From Vibrio hippocampi (GTDB lineage: Bacteria; Pseudomonadota; Gammaproteobacteria; Enterobacterales; Vibrionaceae): DNA of 64,000 nt. The notes under the pieces are model-generated. The model was not told where the DNA came from. It saw only the letters and a list, made by a program, of their open reading frames with translations, and ran no database searches. The position numbers and the translations under genes are program-made. The stretch is from contig NZ_CAKLCM010000003.1 in NCBI RefSeq assembly GCF_921292975.1, forward strand, positions 1,534,001 to 1,598,000, given 5' to 3'. Below, in pieces: positions 8,264 to 17,708 of the stretch (its first letter is position 1; each line of letters opens with the position of its first letter).

Positions 8264-11200
8264 GACACACTAGGTCGGGTAAATCGGTAAAGATAATTGG
8301 GACCTCCCGCCTTAGGTCCTGTGCCCGATAAACCCATGCCGCCAAACGGCTGAACCCCCACTACCGCCCCCACTTGATCGCGATTGATATAGCAATTACC
8401 GACTCTAGCTTTACGTTCAATCCAGCGATAAGTGGTCTCATTGCGACTATGAATACCCAAGGTCAACCCAAAGCCCAATTGATTGACTCGCTCAATGACG
8501 GACTCTAAATCCGCTGCTTTAAAACGCAAAAGATGTAATATTGGCCCAAACTGCTCCTCGGTTAACTGATTTAAATCATTGATTTCCAATAATGTTGGTG
8601 CAATAAAATGACCTTGCTGATGCCAATCCAATAACGGACATTGGTAAATCAACGTCGCATCAATGCGCATTTTTTCAATATGTTGTTCCAATTTTGTTTT
8701 AGCGGTCTGGTCGATCACAGGTCCAACATCCGTTGAGGCTAAATACGGCAAACCCAGATTTAGTTGCGCCATCGCGCCTTTGATCTGCTCAATCACTTCA
8801 TCGGCGATATCTTGTTGGATCAAGAGTACGCGCAAAGCCGAACACCTCTGCCCTGCGCTGGCAAATGCCGAGCGAATCACATCTTTAACCAGTTGCTCGG
8901 GTTGTGCGGTAGAGTCGGCAATCATCACATTTTGTCCGCCAGTTTCCGCGATAAAAGGAACGGGGGAAACCGATCTTTGCGCTAACGTTTGGGCAATGAT
9001 TTTTGCTGTCTGAGTTGATCCGGTAAATGCAACGCCCGCGATACTTGGGTGAGTGGTGAGAGCATGACCAATATCGACTCCTCCAAGCACTAACTGAATC
9101 ACGCCACTAGGAATCCCACAAGAGAGCAATAGTTGTATGGCTTTCGTGGCGATCAATGAGGTCTGCTGTGCAGGCTTGGCAACCACACAATTACCCGCCA
9201 CCAGCGCCCCCGCAATCTGACCAATAAAGATCGCTAAAGGGAAATTCCAAGGACTAATACAAGCCCATACACCGGAGCCTTGATAGGTCACTTCCATTGT
9301 TTGCATTTGCCAATCTGGTCCCGCCTGTTTCCCTAGCTTTTCACTTTGCAGCGCATAGTAGCGACAAAAATCGATCGCTTCTCTGACTTCATCAATACTA
9401 TCTTGAACTGTCTTGCCTGCTTCGTGATGGCACAGGGCAGCAAATAGTGGCATTTTCTGCTCTAGCTTGTCGGCAAATTGGGTTAAGTATTGCGCTCGTT
9501 CAGCAGGTTGTAATTGTGACCAAGCAACAAAGTTGTCGCTGGCGACTTTGATAGCTTCGGAAACATGATCAAGGGAACTTGGATACTGAATACCAATCTT
9601 AAGCTCGGTTTGATAAGGCGCAAATACCGCGTTTTCAACCCTGTATTCATCGTCCATCTTTGCTTGTCCATTAATCAAACTAAAGCCATACCACTCTCCG
9701 GGCTTGTAAGTATTCACTTCTTCAATAAACCCGACAACCTCGGAGGCGACATTGAGGTTAATGCCTGTTGAGTTACTTCGATTGAGATAAATATCTTTAG
9801 GGAGCGGCGTGATCGGATTGTGCCATGGGTCGATAGCATTAAGTTGATCCACCGGATGACGAACTAGGGACTCAATCGCACACTGCTTGTCCATTACTTG
9901 ATGCACAAAACTGCTGTTGGCTCCATTTTCGAGTAAACGGCGCACCAAATATGGCAACAACTCTTTGTGCCGACCGACCGGCGCGTAAATACGCACTCTC
10001 TGTTTAGATTGAACGCCAAGATGGTGATAGAGCGCCTCGCCCATGCCATGCAAGCGTTGAAACTCAAATTCATTATGGGTCGCCATAACACTCAAGGCAC
10101 TGATCGTATGGGCATTATGCGTGGCGAACTGAGGGTAAAGTGCGCCTTGCACCACATCACTAAACAAAAAACGTGCACAAACCAAATAGGAAACATCGGT
10201 ACTTTCTTTACGAGTAAACACGGGATAACCCCGATAACCGCCCTGTTGCGCCCACTTAATTTCGCTATCCCAATAAGCCCCCTTCACAAGTCGAACGGGA
10301 ATCACGGTTTGCTGCTGTTTTGCCAACGCCGTCAACCAAGCTAAAACGGGCATCGCGCGTTTTGAATAAGCCTGAACGACAACACCAAATTTTCCCCACC
10401 CTTTACACACCGTATTTAGAAAAACTTTTTCAAACAGATCGAGGGAAATCTCTAGCCTATCGGCTTCTTCTGCATCAATGGTGACCGCGACATCATGTTG
10501 TCGCGCTTGTTCCACCAATGACAGCAAGCGTTGATACAACTCAGTAAGCACTTGATCACGATGAGTCGCTTCATATCTGGGGTGCAGCGCTGACAGTTTA
10601 ATAGAGATAGACGGGGCAGAGAGCGCAGGATCGTTTTGTAGTGCTGCAATCTCTTCGATAGCAGAAGCGTAAGCCTTGAAATATCGCTGCGCATCTTGCT
10701 CGGTCAATGCCGCCTCACCAAGCATATCAAAGGAGTACGATTGCTTGTCAGTTATATTGCTTCGTGCTTTCTGTTTAGCTTGAGCGATGGTTTGTCCCAA
10801 TACGAACTGCTGCCCCATCAGTTTCATCGCTTGTTGTACTGCTTGATAAACCACAGGTTTGCCTAATTTGGAGACCAATGCTTTCCAACTGTGTTCCGAG
10901 GCAAGGTTGCTTTTCTGCTGAGGTTGCAACACGCCTCCCGTTAACATCAACCCCCACGTTGCGGCATTCACTAACACTGAAGACGATTGACCCATATGCT
11001 GTTGCCAATTGGCGTGACACAACTTATCGGCAATGAATGCATGGGCGGTAGAAACGTCAGGAATACGCAACATCGCCTCAGCTAAACACATTAGAAGTAT
11101 GCCCTCTTCAGTGTCTAAGCTGTATTCCAACAGCAAGGCATCCATCGCCTGCATCGCTTTTTTGTCGCTGCGTATCGTTTGGATCAGTGATTGAGAACGA

Positions 11201-11367
11201 GACAAAATGCTTTGCTGCTCATCATTGGTGGCGGTCGCCAATGGGATCAATTGGGCGAGCAGCTGGGCTTCATCCACCTGATACATTGTAAAGATGTTGG
11301 ACTTAATCGTATTGAGAGGTTGTTGATAAAACCCATCGGTCATTGCCTGCTGTAGTCCTTGCCACAT
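8254..11367 (-). CDS. putA: Bifunctional proline dehydrogenase / P5C dehydrogenase PutA
   Basis: It oxidises proline to glutamate in two steps. The N-terminal FAD-dependent proline dehydrogenase barrel holds SIKLSALHPRYE and RLVKGAYWDSEIKWAQ (from about residue 356). The C-terminal NAD-dependent aldehyde dehydrogenase holds FIAETGGQN (catalytic Glu near 807) and SAGQRCSALRV (catalytic Cys near 841). At 1,037 residues it is shorter than E. coli PutA (about 1,320): the N-terminal ribbon-helix-helix DNA-binding domain and the C-terminal domain are absent, the latter supplied by the following gene. It therefore should not autoregulate. AAGGAG precedes ATG 11367. Confidence 0.97.
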   Translation of the reverse strand: MWQGLQQAMTDGFYQQPLNTIKSNIFTMYQVDEAQLLAQLIPLATATNDEQQSILSRSQSLIQTIRSDKKAMQAMDALLLEYSLDTEEGILLMCLAEAMLRIPDVSTAHAFIADKLCHANWQQHMGQSSSVLVNAATWGLMLTGGVLQPQQKSNLASEHSWKALVSKLGKPVVYQAVQQAMKLMGQQFVLGQTIAQAKQKARSNITDKQSYSFDMLGEAALTEQDAQRYFKAYASAIEEIAALQNDPALSAPSISIKLSALHPRYEATHRDQVLTELYQRLLSLVEQARQHDVAVTIDAEEADRLEISLDLFEKVFLNTVCKGWGKFGVVVQAYSKRAMPVLAWLTALAKQQQTVIPVRLVKGAYWDSEIKWAQQGGYRGYPVFTRKESTDVSYLVCARFLFSDVVQGALYPQFATHNAHTISALSVMATHNEFEFQRLHGMGEALYHHLGVQSKQRVRIYAPVGRHKELLPYLVRRLLENGANSSFVHQVMDKQCAIESLVRHPVDQLNAIDPWHNPITPLPKDIYLNRSNSTGINLNVASEVVGFIEEVNTYKPGEWYGFSLINGQAKMDDEYRVENAVFAPYQTELKIGIQYPSSLDHVSEAIKVASDNFVAWSQLQPAERAQYLTQFADKLEQKMPLFAALCHHEAGKTVQDSIDEVREAIDFCRYYALQSEKLGKQAGPDWQMQTMEVTYQGSGVWACISPWNFPLAIFIGQIAGALVAGNCVVAKPAQQTSLIATKAIQLLLSCGIPSGVIQLVLGGVDIGHALTTHPSIAGVAFTGSTQTAKIIAQTLAQRSVSPVPFIAETGGQNVMIADSTAQPEQLVKDVIRSAFASAGQRCSALRVLLIQQDIADEVIEQIKGAMAQLNLGLPYLASTDVGPVIDQTAKTKLEQHIEKMRIDATLIYQCPLLDWHQQGHFIAPTLLEINDLNQLTEEQFGPILHLLRFKAADLESVIERVNQLGFGLTLGIHSRNETTYRWIERKARVGNCYINRDQVGAVVGVQPFGGMGLSGTGPKAGGPNYLYRFTRPSVSMR

Positions 11368-11829
11368 TAGTAACTCCTTTTAGTATCAAGTCGTTATATA
11401 CAAGCGTACATAGCAAGTTTAGCCTGTAAACGAACATCCGGTATGTATCACTGCCAAACTCTGAACAGCCTGATGTACAGTCTTGGTATTGCGGATTAAA
11501 GTTCAATCTATTCGTCATACATAACGGTCAATTTATAACCAGTTAGATTTAGGAATTGTCGGACATATATACCTGACAAAGCTACAAAAAAATGTACATT
11601 TTTCAACCGGTTGTTTATGGGACACTCCACTGCCGTATATACCTGTTTTCTCTGTCTATTGTCCACCACAGCAATAATCATGAAGTGAGTCACAAAATCT
11701 ATTCGTCAAAACAATGTCAGCGTGACGTCAATCATGATGTGATCATTTACCCCTCGTAACCAATCGAAATAATCATACAATTGATGTTATTGAATTTTGG
11801 GGTAGCCAATAAATAGGGAAAAATAGATT
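11368..11829. other. Non-coding interval between putA and the polysaccharide-surface lipoprotein
   Basis: This 462-bp AT-rich interval carries divergent promoters for putA and the lipoprotein gene. I see no convincing small gene. ATGATGTGATCAT near 11736 is partly palindromic but does not match a full CRP site. Nothing stronger is visible. Confidence 0.5.
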
Positions 11830-13563
11830 ATGAAATTATCGAATTTGATGATTGCTTCATTAGGTGCAGTAGCACTTGTGGGGTGTGGTGATGGAACTAA
11901 GTCTTCGGATGAAGTAGTAACGCCTGATCCAGTAGTATATTCAGTTGAAGATACTTTATGGAATATCCAATCTGCCGGTTCAACAAGTGGTCTATCGACG
12001 ACTGCTATTGCTGATATCGTTGCTTACCACTTTGATAGTGACAGCGATATGGTAAAAATTTACGAGACAAGTTACTACACTACTAGTAGCTACTCTATTG
12101 AAGGCGATGACTCTGATACCGATATCGGTGAAGTGACTTTCGACTACGAAGACCAAGAAGTAACGTGTGAATTCGATGCTGCAAACAACACCCTAACGTT
12201 AAGCAGCTGTACTACAGCAGAATTCGATGTGACTGGTGCAAATGGCTTAGACCCAGAAAGTGCTGAAGCAGAAGACCTCGTTGGTGATATTGAAGCAAAA
12301 CCAGGCGAAGGTACTGACGGCAAATCGGTTCTGATTAAAGATACATCGACCGAAAACTCAGGTAAGATTCGCTACACACTTAGTGACGAACTTGCGCAGG
12401 GTAAACTGTCTTTCAACGTCCTATACAATACAGACGAAGACCAGACTTTCTATGCAACGCTATATGACAACACAACATCATCCTCGAATACTGCTGTTGA
12501 TATTGGTCTGAAATCTAGTGGTGTTCAAATTCGTCAAGGCGGTAGTCTCACTTCAATTGATGGTAACTTTACGACAGGTGAGTGGGTAAATGTTGTTGTC
12601 ACTTGGGACTCAAACACTTCTAAGTTTAACCTGACTGTTGGTAAACAAGAACTTGGTGAACTTGACTTCAATAACAGCGGTGCAAACGTTGCTGCCATCG
12701 AATTTAAGATTGGTACAAACGGCAATAAGACTGCTACAGATACGCCAGTTTATGTCGATGACTTCCACATTTATTCAGATATCGCAGGTACCGCTGTAGT
12801 ACACGAAGACAACTTTGATGACTACGCAGAAGGCTATGTTTTCGGTACTGGCGAAACATATAGCGACAGTTCAGCAGAAGCAACAGCTAGCAGCGACCAA
12901 AACGCAACTGAAGATGACGGTTCTGAGCCAACAGACCCAGAGGGTGTAACTGACAACTTCGATTCTTACACAGTAGGCGCTCTAATCGAAGAGGCTAACT
13001 CTGCTTACTCGACAACAGCTAACAACTCTACAACCTTTGCAACTATCAGTGATGATTTTGCAAACAGTGCTAGCAACTCGCTGAGGTTGTCTGACGAAGA
13101 TGGTTCTGCAAAACCTGTTGTTGCTCGTGCATTCTCAGCAGGCGCAGCAGATGCTGGCTCAGTGACAACTAGCGTATACATTCCAACTGAAGGCTATGAC
13201 AGTGCAACATACCTATATCTAGGTAGTTCTGCATCAGCATCATCTGGTAATCGTTTTACTGAGGTTGTTTTCACTAGCAGCGCAATCAAGTTCAGAGATG
13301 CATCTGGTTCTCAAGTAGAGCTTGCTAGCTACTCTAAAGATACTTGGATTGATGTGACAATCTCATGGGACGGTGTAGATGCTGATGGCAAATACCCAAT
13401 CACAGTAACAATTGATGACACTGTGTATACAGAAGCTAGTGGTGCTGCGATGTTTGCACAAGCAGCTGATGGCACTCCAACGCTAATGGCGTGGTATGTT
13501 GGTGACAACGGCTCAACGGCTACTTACTCATACTTTGACGATATCGATTCTGAATTGTTCTAA
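11830..13563 (+). CDS. Acidic two-domain surface lipoprotein (carbohydrate-binding-like)
   Basis: This 577-residue protein has a lipoprotein signal with lipobox ALVGC (Cys19), then a Ser/Thr/Asp-rich linker. Two related beta-sandwich modules follow, at about 150-320 and 370-577. Each contains an ExWVNVVVTWD / DTWIDVTISWD strand and ends in an Asp-rich strand (YVDDFHIYSD; YFDDIDSELF); the second opens TDNFDSYTVG. This resembles laminin-G/concanavalin-like domains that bind sugars. No catalytic motif was recognised. With a PL7 lyase 2 kb away, an alginate- or polysaccharide-binding role at the cell surface is plausible but inferred. The gene stands alone before a strong terminator. Confidence 0.75.
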   Translation: MKLSNLMIASLGAVALVGCGDGTKSSDEVVTPDPVVYSVEDTLWNIQSAGSTSGLSTTAIADIVAYHFDSDSDMVKIYETSYYTTSSYSIEGDDSDTDIGEVTFDYEDQEVTCEFDAANNTLTLSSCTTAEFDVTGANGLDPESAEAEDLVGDIEAKPGEGTDGKSVLIKDTSTENSGKIRYTLSDELAQGKLSFNVLYNTDEDQTFYATLYDNTTSSSNTAVDIGLKSSGVQIRQGGSLTSIDGNFTTGEWVNVVVTWDSNTSKFNLTVGKQELGELDFNNSGANVAAIEFKIGTNGNKTATDTPVYVDDFHIYSDIAGTAVVHEDNFDDYAEGYVFGTGETYSDSSAEATASSDQNATEDDGSEPTDPEGVTDNFDSYTVGALIEEANSAYSTTANNSTTFATISDDFANSASNSLRLSDEDGSAKPVVARAFSAGAADAGSVTTSVYIPTEGYDSATYLYLGSSASASSGNRFTEVVFTSSAIKFRDASGSQVELASYSKDTWIDVTISWDGVDADGKYPITVTIDDTVYTEASGAAMFAQAADGTPTLMAWYVGDNGSTATYSYFDDIDSELF

Positions 13564-13587
13564 AATCGCTTCTCAAGGTAAATAATA

Positions 13588-13623
13588 AAAATGCCAGTCA
13601 GTTCATACTGACTGGCATTTTTT
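13588..13623 (+). terminator. Strong intrinsic terminator after the lipoprotein gene
   Basis: A 14-bp perfect stem, AAATGCCAGTCAGT and its complement, has a TCAT loop and continues into a run of T. It isolates the lipoprotein gene from the MATE gene. Confidence 0.93.
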
Positions 13624-13851
13624 ACCTCAATCGATTACTAGCAAAAATAACACTTCGCTACCCGACCTATCGTCATTTGTATTATAATCCACCACCAAAT
13701 CAATACCCCAGTAACGCCAGTTACCCAAACCATTGATTTGTCATTCAACCCAAGCTCACTGCAACGCTTTCCATCCAGCCCATTAAGGCTGCTTTGTGTC
13801 TCTGGGTGATACCGCTATTTAATATTGCTGTCTAAATACTAAGGTTTTACC

Positions 13852-15225
13852 GTGCCTGCACAATCGTACATTAGAAAGAATCTCTCCCTCGCTTGGCCGT
13901 TGGCGTTGAATGCGCTGTTGATGCAATCGATGCTAATGATCGATACCTTATTGGTGTCACCGTTGGGAGAGATCCCATTGGCTTCGATGGGCATTGCTAC
14001 CACTGTAGTGGCGTTTATTCTGGGTATTCAAATGGCGCTGGCAAACGGAACTCAATTAGTGCTGAGCCGCGCCGTCGGTTCGGGCAAAGCCGAGTCGGTT
14101 TCCAAAGCTTACTATGCGGGCATGATCATCAACTTGTCGGTCGCGGCACTGTTTTGGGTATTGCTGACGCTGTTTGAACAACCGCTGCTACTCGCTATTA
14201 CCGATAATACTTCGCTACACAGCGAAATCAGTCATTACCTTGATATCTCAAAATATCTGGTGATCTATACGGCGATAACTCAGGTGATGACCGCGCTGTT
14301 TAACAGTTTAGGTCGCACTAAGGTTCCGTTTAAAGGCTATCTATTAGAAATGCCTTTTAACGCGGCGCTTTCTTATGCGTTAATTCACGGCGTCAACTTG
14401 TCATCGACATGGCACTTTGCGGGGATGGGCGTGCAAGGGGCGGCTTTGGGTAGCATCGCTGCTATTACCTTGCGCTTGCTATTTTTAAGTTGGTGCCTAC
14501 GCAAAGATGAAACAGTGATTTTACAATGGCAATCGGATTGGTCAGCAATGCGTACCAATATCCGTTTGCACTTTATTGAAATATTCCCTGTCGCCGCCAA
14601 TGTCACTATTCTTTCTATCGGTGCCACCATTTATCAGTTGCTCTATTCGCAACTTAATATCAATGCTTATGTTGCTATAACACTGGTTTGGCCGTGGTTT
14701 AGAGCGGGCACACAATTTATTACCGCATGGGCGCACTCTTCGGCAATCAGCATTAGCCAAGCTATCGGTTCTCGCAAGATGGATACTCTTGCTAAAGATA
14801 TCGACACCAGCATTGATGTTGCAGTCGGTATTTCTATTGCTTGTTCTGTCGCATTTTTTGGATTGAGCTTAGTCATTGAAGACATTTACCCAGTTATGGA
14901 CCCTGCGACATATCAAGCACTGGCGGTCATCGCTCCCCTTTATATCTTTACACCCATTATTCGCGGCTACAACACGGTTCACGGGCATGTGTTGAGAGCA
15001 CTAGGCAAAACCACCGCGGTCTTCAAAATCAACTTTACTGGACAGTGGGTGATTTCTATCCCGCTTTGCGCATTAATTGTGTTGGTGTTTGATGGTTCGG
15101 TATTTTGGGCGTTTGCTATTCAGCCTTTTGAAGAGTTGGTCAAAGCCCTGCCATTTAGACAATTAGCCCGAAAAGCCGTCAAAGAGTTCAACCAAGAGAA
15201 AGCGGACAAATTGATGTACGATTGA
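13852..15225 (+). CDS. MATE-family efflux transporter
   Basis: This 457-residue multidrug and toxin extrusion family protein has about twelve membrane helices in two homologous halves. The start is GTG at 13852 with AAGG upstream. Typical features are the N-terminal SLAWPLALNALLMQSMLMIDTLL helix, with an Asp in TM1 that is often functional in the family, and Gly-rich turns such as ALANGTQLVLSRAVGSG. Both MATE halves are intact. It lies between polysaccharide-related genes but has its own terminator. The substrate is unknown. Confidence 0.9.
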   Translation: MPAQSYIRKNLSLAWPLALNALLMQSMLMIDTLLVSPLGEIPLASMGIATTVVAFILGIQMALANGTQLVLSRAVGSGKAESVSKAYYAGMIINLSVAALFWVLLTLFEQPLLLAITDNTSLHSEISHYLDISKYLVIYTAITQVMTALFNSLGRTKVPFKGYLLEMPFNAALSYALIHGVNLSSTWHFAGMGVQGAALGSIAAITLRLLFLSWCLRKDETVILQWQSDWSAMRTNIRLHFIEIFPVAANVTILSIGATIYQLLYSQLNINAYVAITLVWPWFRAGTQFITAWAHSSAISISQAIGSRKMDTLAKDIDTSIDVAVGISIACSVAFFGLSLVIEDIYPVMDPATYQALAVIAPLYIFTPIIRGYNTVHGHVLRALGKTTAVFKINFTGQWVISIPLCALIVLVFDGSVFWAFAIQPFEELVKALPFRQLARKAVKEFNQEKADKLMYD

Positions 15226-15297
15226 CCTTAAAGTCCGACAAATAAAACTATCAATAGCATGGCGCGTAACCAAACGATCAGCGTCATATTCCACAAT

Positions 15298-15333
15298 AAA
15301 ACCGAGATATTGGTCGCAATATCTCGGTTTTCT
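15298..15333 (+). terminator. Intrinsic terminator after the MATE gene
   Basis: AAAACCGAGATATT (15298-15311) pairs perfectly with AATATCTCGGTTTT (15318-15331) around a GGTCGC loop. Confidence 0.9.
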
Positions 15334-15418
15334 CATTTTGTTCTGTCATTTTTGTACTACAGCGAGATCTAGTTCAAAAGTTAATTGTATGATTATATTT
15401 AAACCCTTAACCGCACGT

Positions 15419-15457
15419 TATAATGCGCCCATCGTAACGTCACTGACAAATTTGTCA
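15419..15457 (+). promoter_or_regulatory. Promoter -10 and palindromic operator candidate of the PL7 lyase gene
   Basis: A consensus -10 (TATAAT, 15419-15424) is followed about 20 bp later by the perfect 14-bp palindrome TGACAAATTTGTCA (15444-15457), ending 22 bp before the start codon. A protein bound just downstream of the transcription start would act as a repressor, which would fit substrate induction of an alginate lyase. I see no clear -35. Confidence 0.5.
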
Positions 15458-15479
15458 TTTTTTTTGGGATACTTATTCT

Positions 15480-16352
15480 ATGAAACCTCTTAAGGTCAGC
15501 ATGCTAGCAACCGCGCTAACGGGTGCATTATTCGCAACTTCTGCAATCGGCGCAGACTACAAAGCGCCAACTGGCGAACGTGGTGTTCCTGCAGATTATG
15601 CACAGTTCTCACAAATCCTAGACATTTCTAAACTGCAACTTTCTGATCCAGCGGGTAAATCTGGTAACAAGAAAGACGTCATTGAAGACGGTAAGTTTGC
15701 GGGTTATTCAAACGAATTCTTCTACGTGGACAAAGGTTCTGAAGCCCTTGTATTCGCAATGGAAGGTTATAAAAACCGTAACGAAGTCCGTGTTCTTGAG
15801 CACTTCAAAACAGGTGAAGCAGACACTTACTACCGCATGACGGCAGAAGTCATGCCAATCAACCCACGCGAATCTGTTGCAAACAGTGAGAAGAAGCGTG
15901 ATGAGATGACTTTCCTTCAGATCCACAACAAGGGTACTTTCTTCGACGGTAAGAAAGGCAGCCACGGTGAAGGTTACATCCCGCACCCTCTACTACGTAT
16001 CGTTTACGATGCAGACCGCAGCGGTAAACAAGACCACTACTGGGCAATCATCAAGAACAACACGGTAAACTGTGGTTCTAAGAGCGGTAACAAAGGCACG
16101 CCTGAGTGTAAGAAAGCTTACGTTAAGCTAGATCTTGGTCCAATCAAGACTGATGAACCAACGAAGTTCGACGTGATCGCGGGTAACAACAAACTCGTGA
16201 TCAAACTAGATGGCGTTGTGAAAGCGGAACATGACCTGACTTACTGGAAGGACATGGTGAGCTACTTCAAAGCAGGTATCTACAACCAGTTTAAAAACGG
16301 TAAAGGTGAAGCTCACTTCTACAGCCTAGAAACGGCTGTTGATAAGAAGTAA
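15480..16352 (+). CDS. Secreted alginate lyase, polysaccharide lyase family 7
   Basis: This 290-residue enzyme cleaves alginate by beta-elimination. A signal peptide ends near residue 25 (SAIGA). The PL7 signature motifs are all present and in order: RNEVR at 100-104, QIH at 147-149 and YFKAGIYNQ at 262-270, which supply the catalytic Arg, Gln, His and Tyr of the jelly-roll fold. No extra carbohydrate-binding module is attached and there is no lipobox, so it is probably released or periplasmic. Codon use is strongly biased (GGT, CTA, AAC), suggesting high expression. It has its own promoter with a palindrome and its own terminator. Confidence 0.93.
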   Translation: MKPLKVSMLATALTGALFATSAIGADYKAPTGERGVPADYAQFSQILDISKLQLSDPAGKSGNKKDVIEDGKFAGYSNEFFYVDKGSEALVFAMEGYKNRNEVRVLEHFKTGEADTYYRMTAEVMPINPRESVANSEKKRDEMTFLQIHNKGTFFDGKKGSHGEGYIPHPLLRIVYDADRSGKQDHYWAIIKNNTVNCGSKSGNKGTPECKKAYVKLDLGPIKTDEPTKFDVIAGNNKLVIKLDGVVKAEHDLTYWKDMVSYFKAGIYNQFKNGKGEAHFYSLETAVDKK

Positions 16353-16406
16353 CAGCTTAGAAATTATTACTTTAAAAGTAGTAAGTTAAGTGATTAATCT
16401 TTGAAG

Positions 16407-16437
16407 AGGAGCAGATATCTATTTGCTCCTTTTTTTT
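16407..16437 (+). terminator. Intrinsic terminator after the PL7 lyase gene
   Basis: AGGAGCA (16407-16413) pairs with TGCTCCT (16424-16430), followed by eight T. Confidence 0.9.
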
Positions 16438-16503
16438 ATACTGATACCCAATAAAAAAACATAAGTCGTTCCCTCTGCGCGACCTACAATCTGGAGTCGA
16501 TCA

Positions 16504-17547
16504 ATGACGTACCCTACTTTTCTAACAAATAAAATAAAACCCAAGCACTGGCTGGCGAGCAGTATTGCTATCGCGCTATTATCGGGCTGCGGTGGCAGCG
16601 ATTCTGGTGGCAATAATTCAGGTGGTGGCGAAGGAAGTGGCGATTACCCTATTGATGATAGCAGCTACTTTCAAGCACTCAGTTCCACGCCACTGAACGC
16701 CAATGTTTCCGATGGCTTCGATGCCTATGAAACGATTGAGAGTGTTTATGGTACGGGCTCGATTGAAGCGCCGGATCTCTATGATGTTAACCATCCGACA
16801 GAGAGCCACATCATTGAATTTTCTGATATAGACTCAGGGTTTGATTACTTCAAATTCTACATCCATACCCATGAAGACATTGACAGAGATAAGCTAGAGA
16901 ACGACGACCGCCAGCGCAACGAAATCAAAGTCTATGGTAACTCTGACGACAAGCTAAAAGGCACGCTGGGTAAGATCTTTGAATATAGCTGGAAATTCCG
17001 CGTAAACGGTGACTTCAATCTTACCTCTAACTTCACTCACCTATTCCAACTCAAAGCCGTCAAGCATAGTGGCAGTGAAAGCTGGGTGAACGACAGCCAA
17101 CCTATACTGACATTCACAGCCAATACCAAAAGTGGCGTTGATAACCTAGAAATCCGCCATGTTCATTACAACAGCGACAAAAGCGGAACGACCAATAACG
17201 CCTTATATAACTCCACAGAGGATTCTAGCGTCGACTGGAACAGCGATATCGAGGATCAATGGCTTGAGGCTTTTGTGCGAGTGGATTATAACGAAGACGG
17301 TAAGCTGCATGTCACCCTAACAAAGTTGGGTGAAGACACGCCGATCATCACGGTCACAGAACAAAACCTAGAGATGTGGCGTTCCGGTTCAGATGCCAAC
17401 TCAGGCAACTTTGTACGTCCTAAATGGGGGATCTATCGTTCAATCAGTCAGATAGAGTTACTGCAAGATCAAGATGTCGACTTTGCAGACTTTGTGATCA
17501 AAGAAGTGGAAGTGATTGAGCCTGAAACCCAAGCTCCTGCCTTATAA
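16504..17547 (+). CDS. Lipoprotein with jelly-roll polysaccharide-lyase-like domain
   Basis: This 347-residue protein has a lipoprotein signal (LLSGC, Cys29) followed by a Gly/Ser-rich tether, so it is membrane anchored. The body has beta-jelly-roll lyase words: RQRNEIKVYG, THLFQLKA and, near the end, RPKWGIYRS. These parallel the R-x-E-x-R, Q-x-H/K and Y-containing strands of PL7 and heparinase-I-like lyases, but the exact family cannot be fixed by eye. It is adjacent to the PL7 lyase on the same strand yet separated by a terminator. The likely role is an outer-membrane lyase acting on alginate or a related uronate polymer; catalysis is inferred. Confidence 0.75.
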   Translation: MTYPTFLTNKIKPKHWLASSIAIALLSGCGGSDSGGNNSGGGEGSGDYPIDDSSYFQALSSTPLNANVSDGFDAYETIESVYGTGSIEAPDLYDVNHPTESHIIEFSDIDSGFDYFKFYIHTHEDIDRDKLENDDRQRNEIKVYGNSDDKLKGTLGKIFEYSWKFRVNGDFNLTSNFTHLFQLKAVKHSGSESWVNDSQPILTFTANTKSGVDNLEIRHVHYNSDKSGTTNNALYNSTEDSSVDWNSDIEDQWLEAFVRVDYNEDGKLHVTLTKLGEDTPIITVTEQNLEMWRSGSDANSGNFVRPKWGIYRSISQIELLQDQDVDFADFVIKEVEVIEPETQAPAL

Positions 17548-17574
17548 ACTCACGATATTTAGATTATAACTTTT

Positions 17575-17604
17575 GTGCCGCTTATTCTAAGCGGCACTTT
17601 TTCT
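17575..17604 (+). terminator. Intrinsic terminator after the jelly-roll lipoprotein gene
   Basis: GTGCCGCTTA (17575-17584) and TAAGCGGCAC (17588-17597) form a perfect stem followed by TTTTTC. Confidence 0.92.
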
Positions 17605-17708
17605 TTTCTGCTGAAACATTATGGCTCTACTTCTGCGCCGTTACTCTCATCGCGCACAGTGTGATCCTCATAAATTCAATCAGTTATCGTATTTTCTCTA
17701 TCCGGTAT

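Noticed and set aside
9571..9582. ATGATCAAGGG inside putA
   Set aside because: A coding-region match to the iteron core, isolated and explained by the protein sequence.
11736..11750. Possible CRP site upstream of the lipoprotein gene
   Set aside because: Only one TGTGA half is present; the second half does not match.
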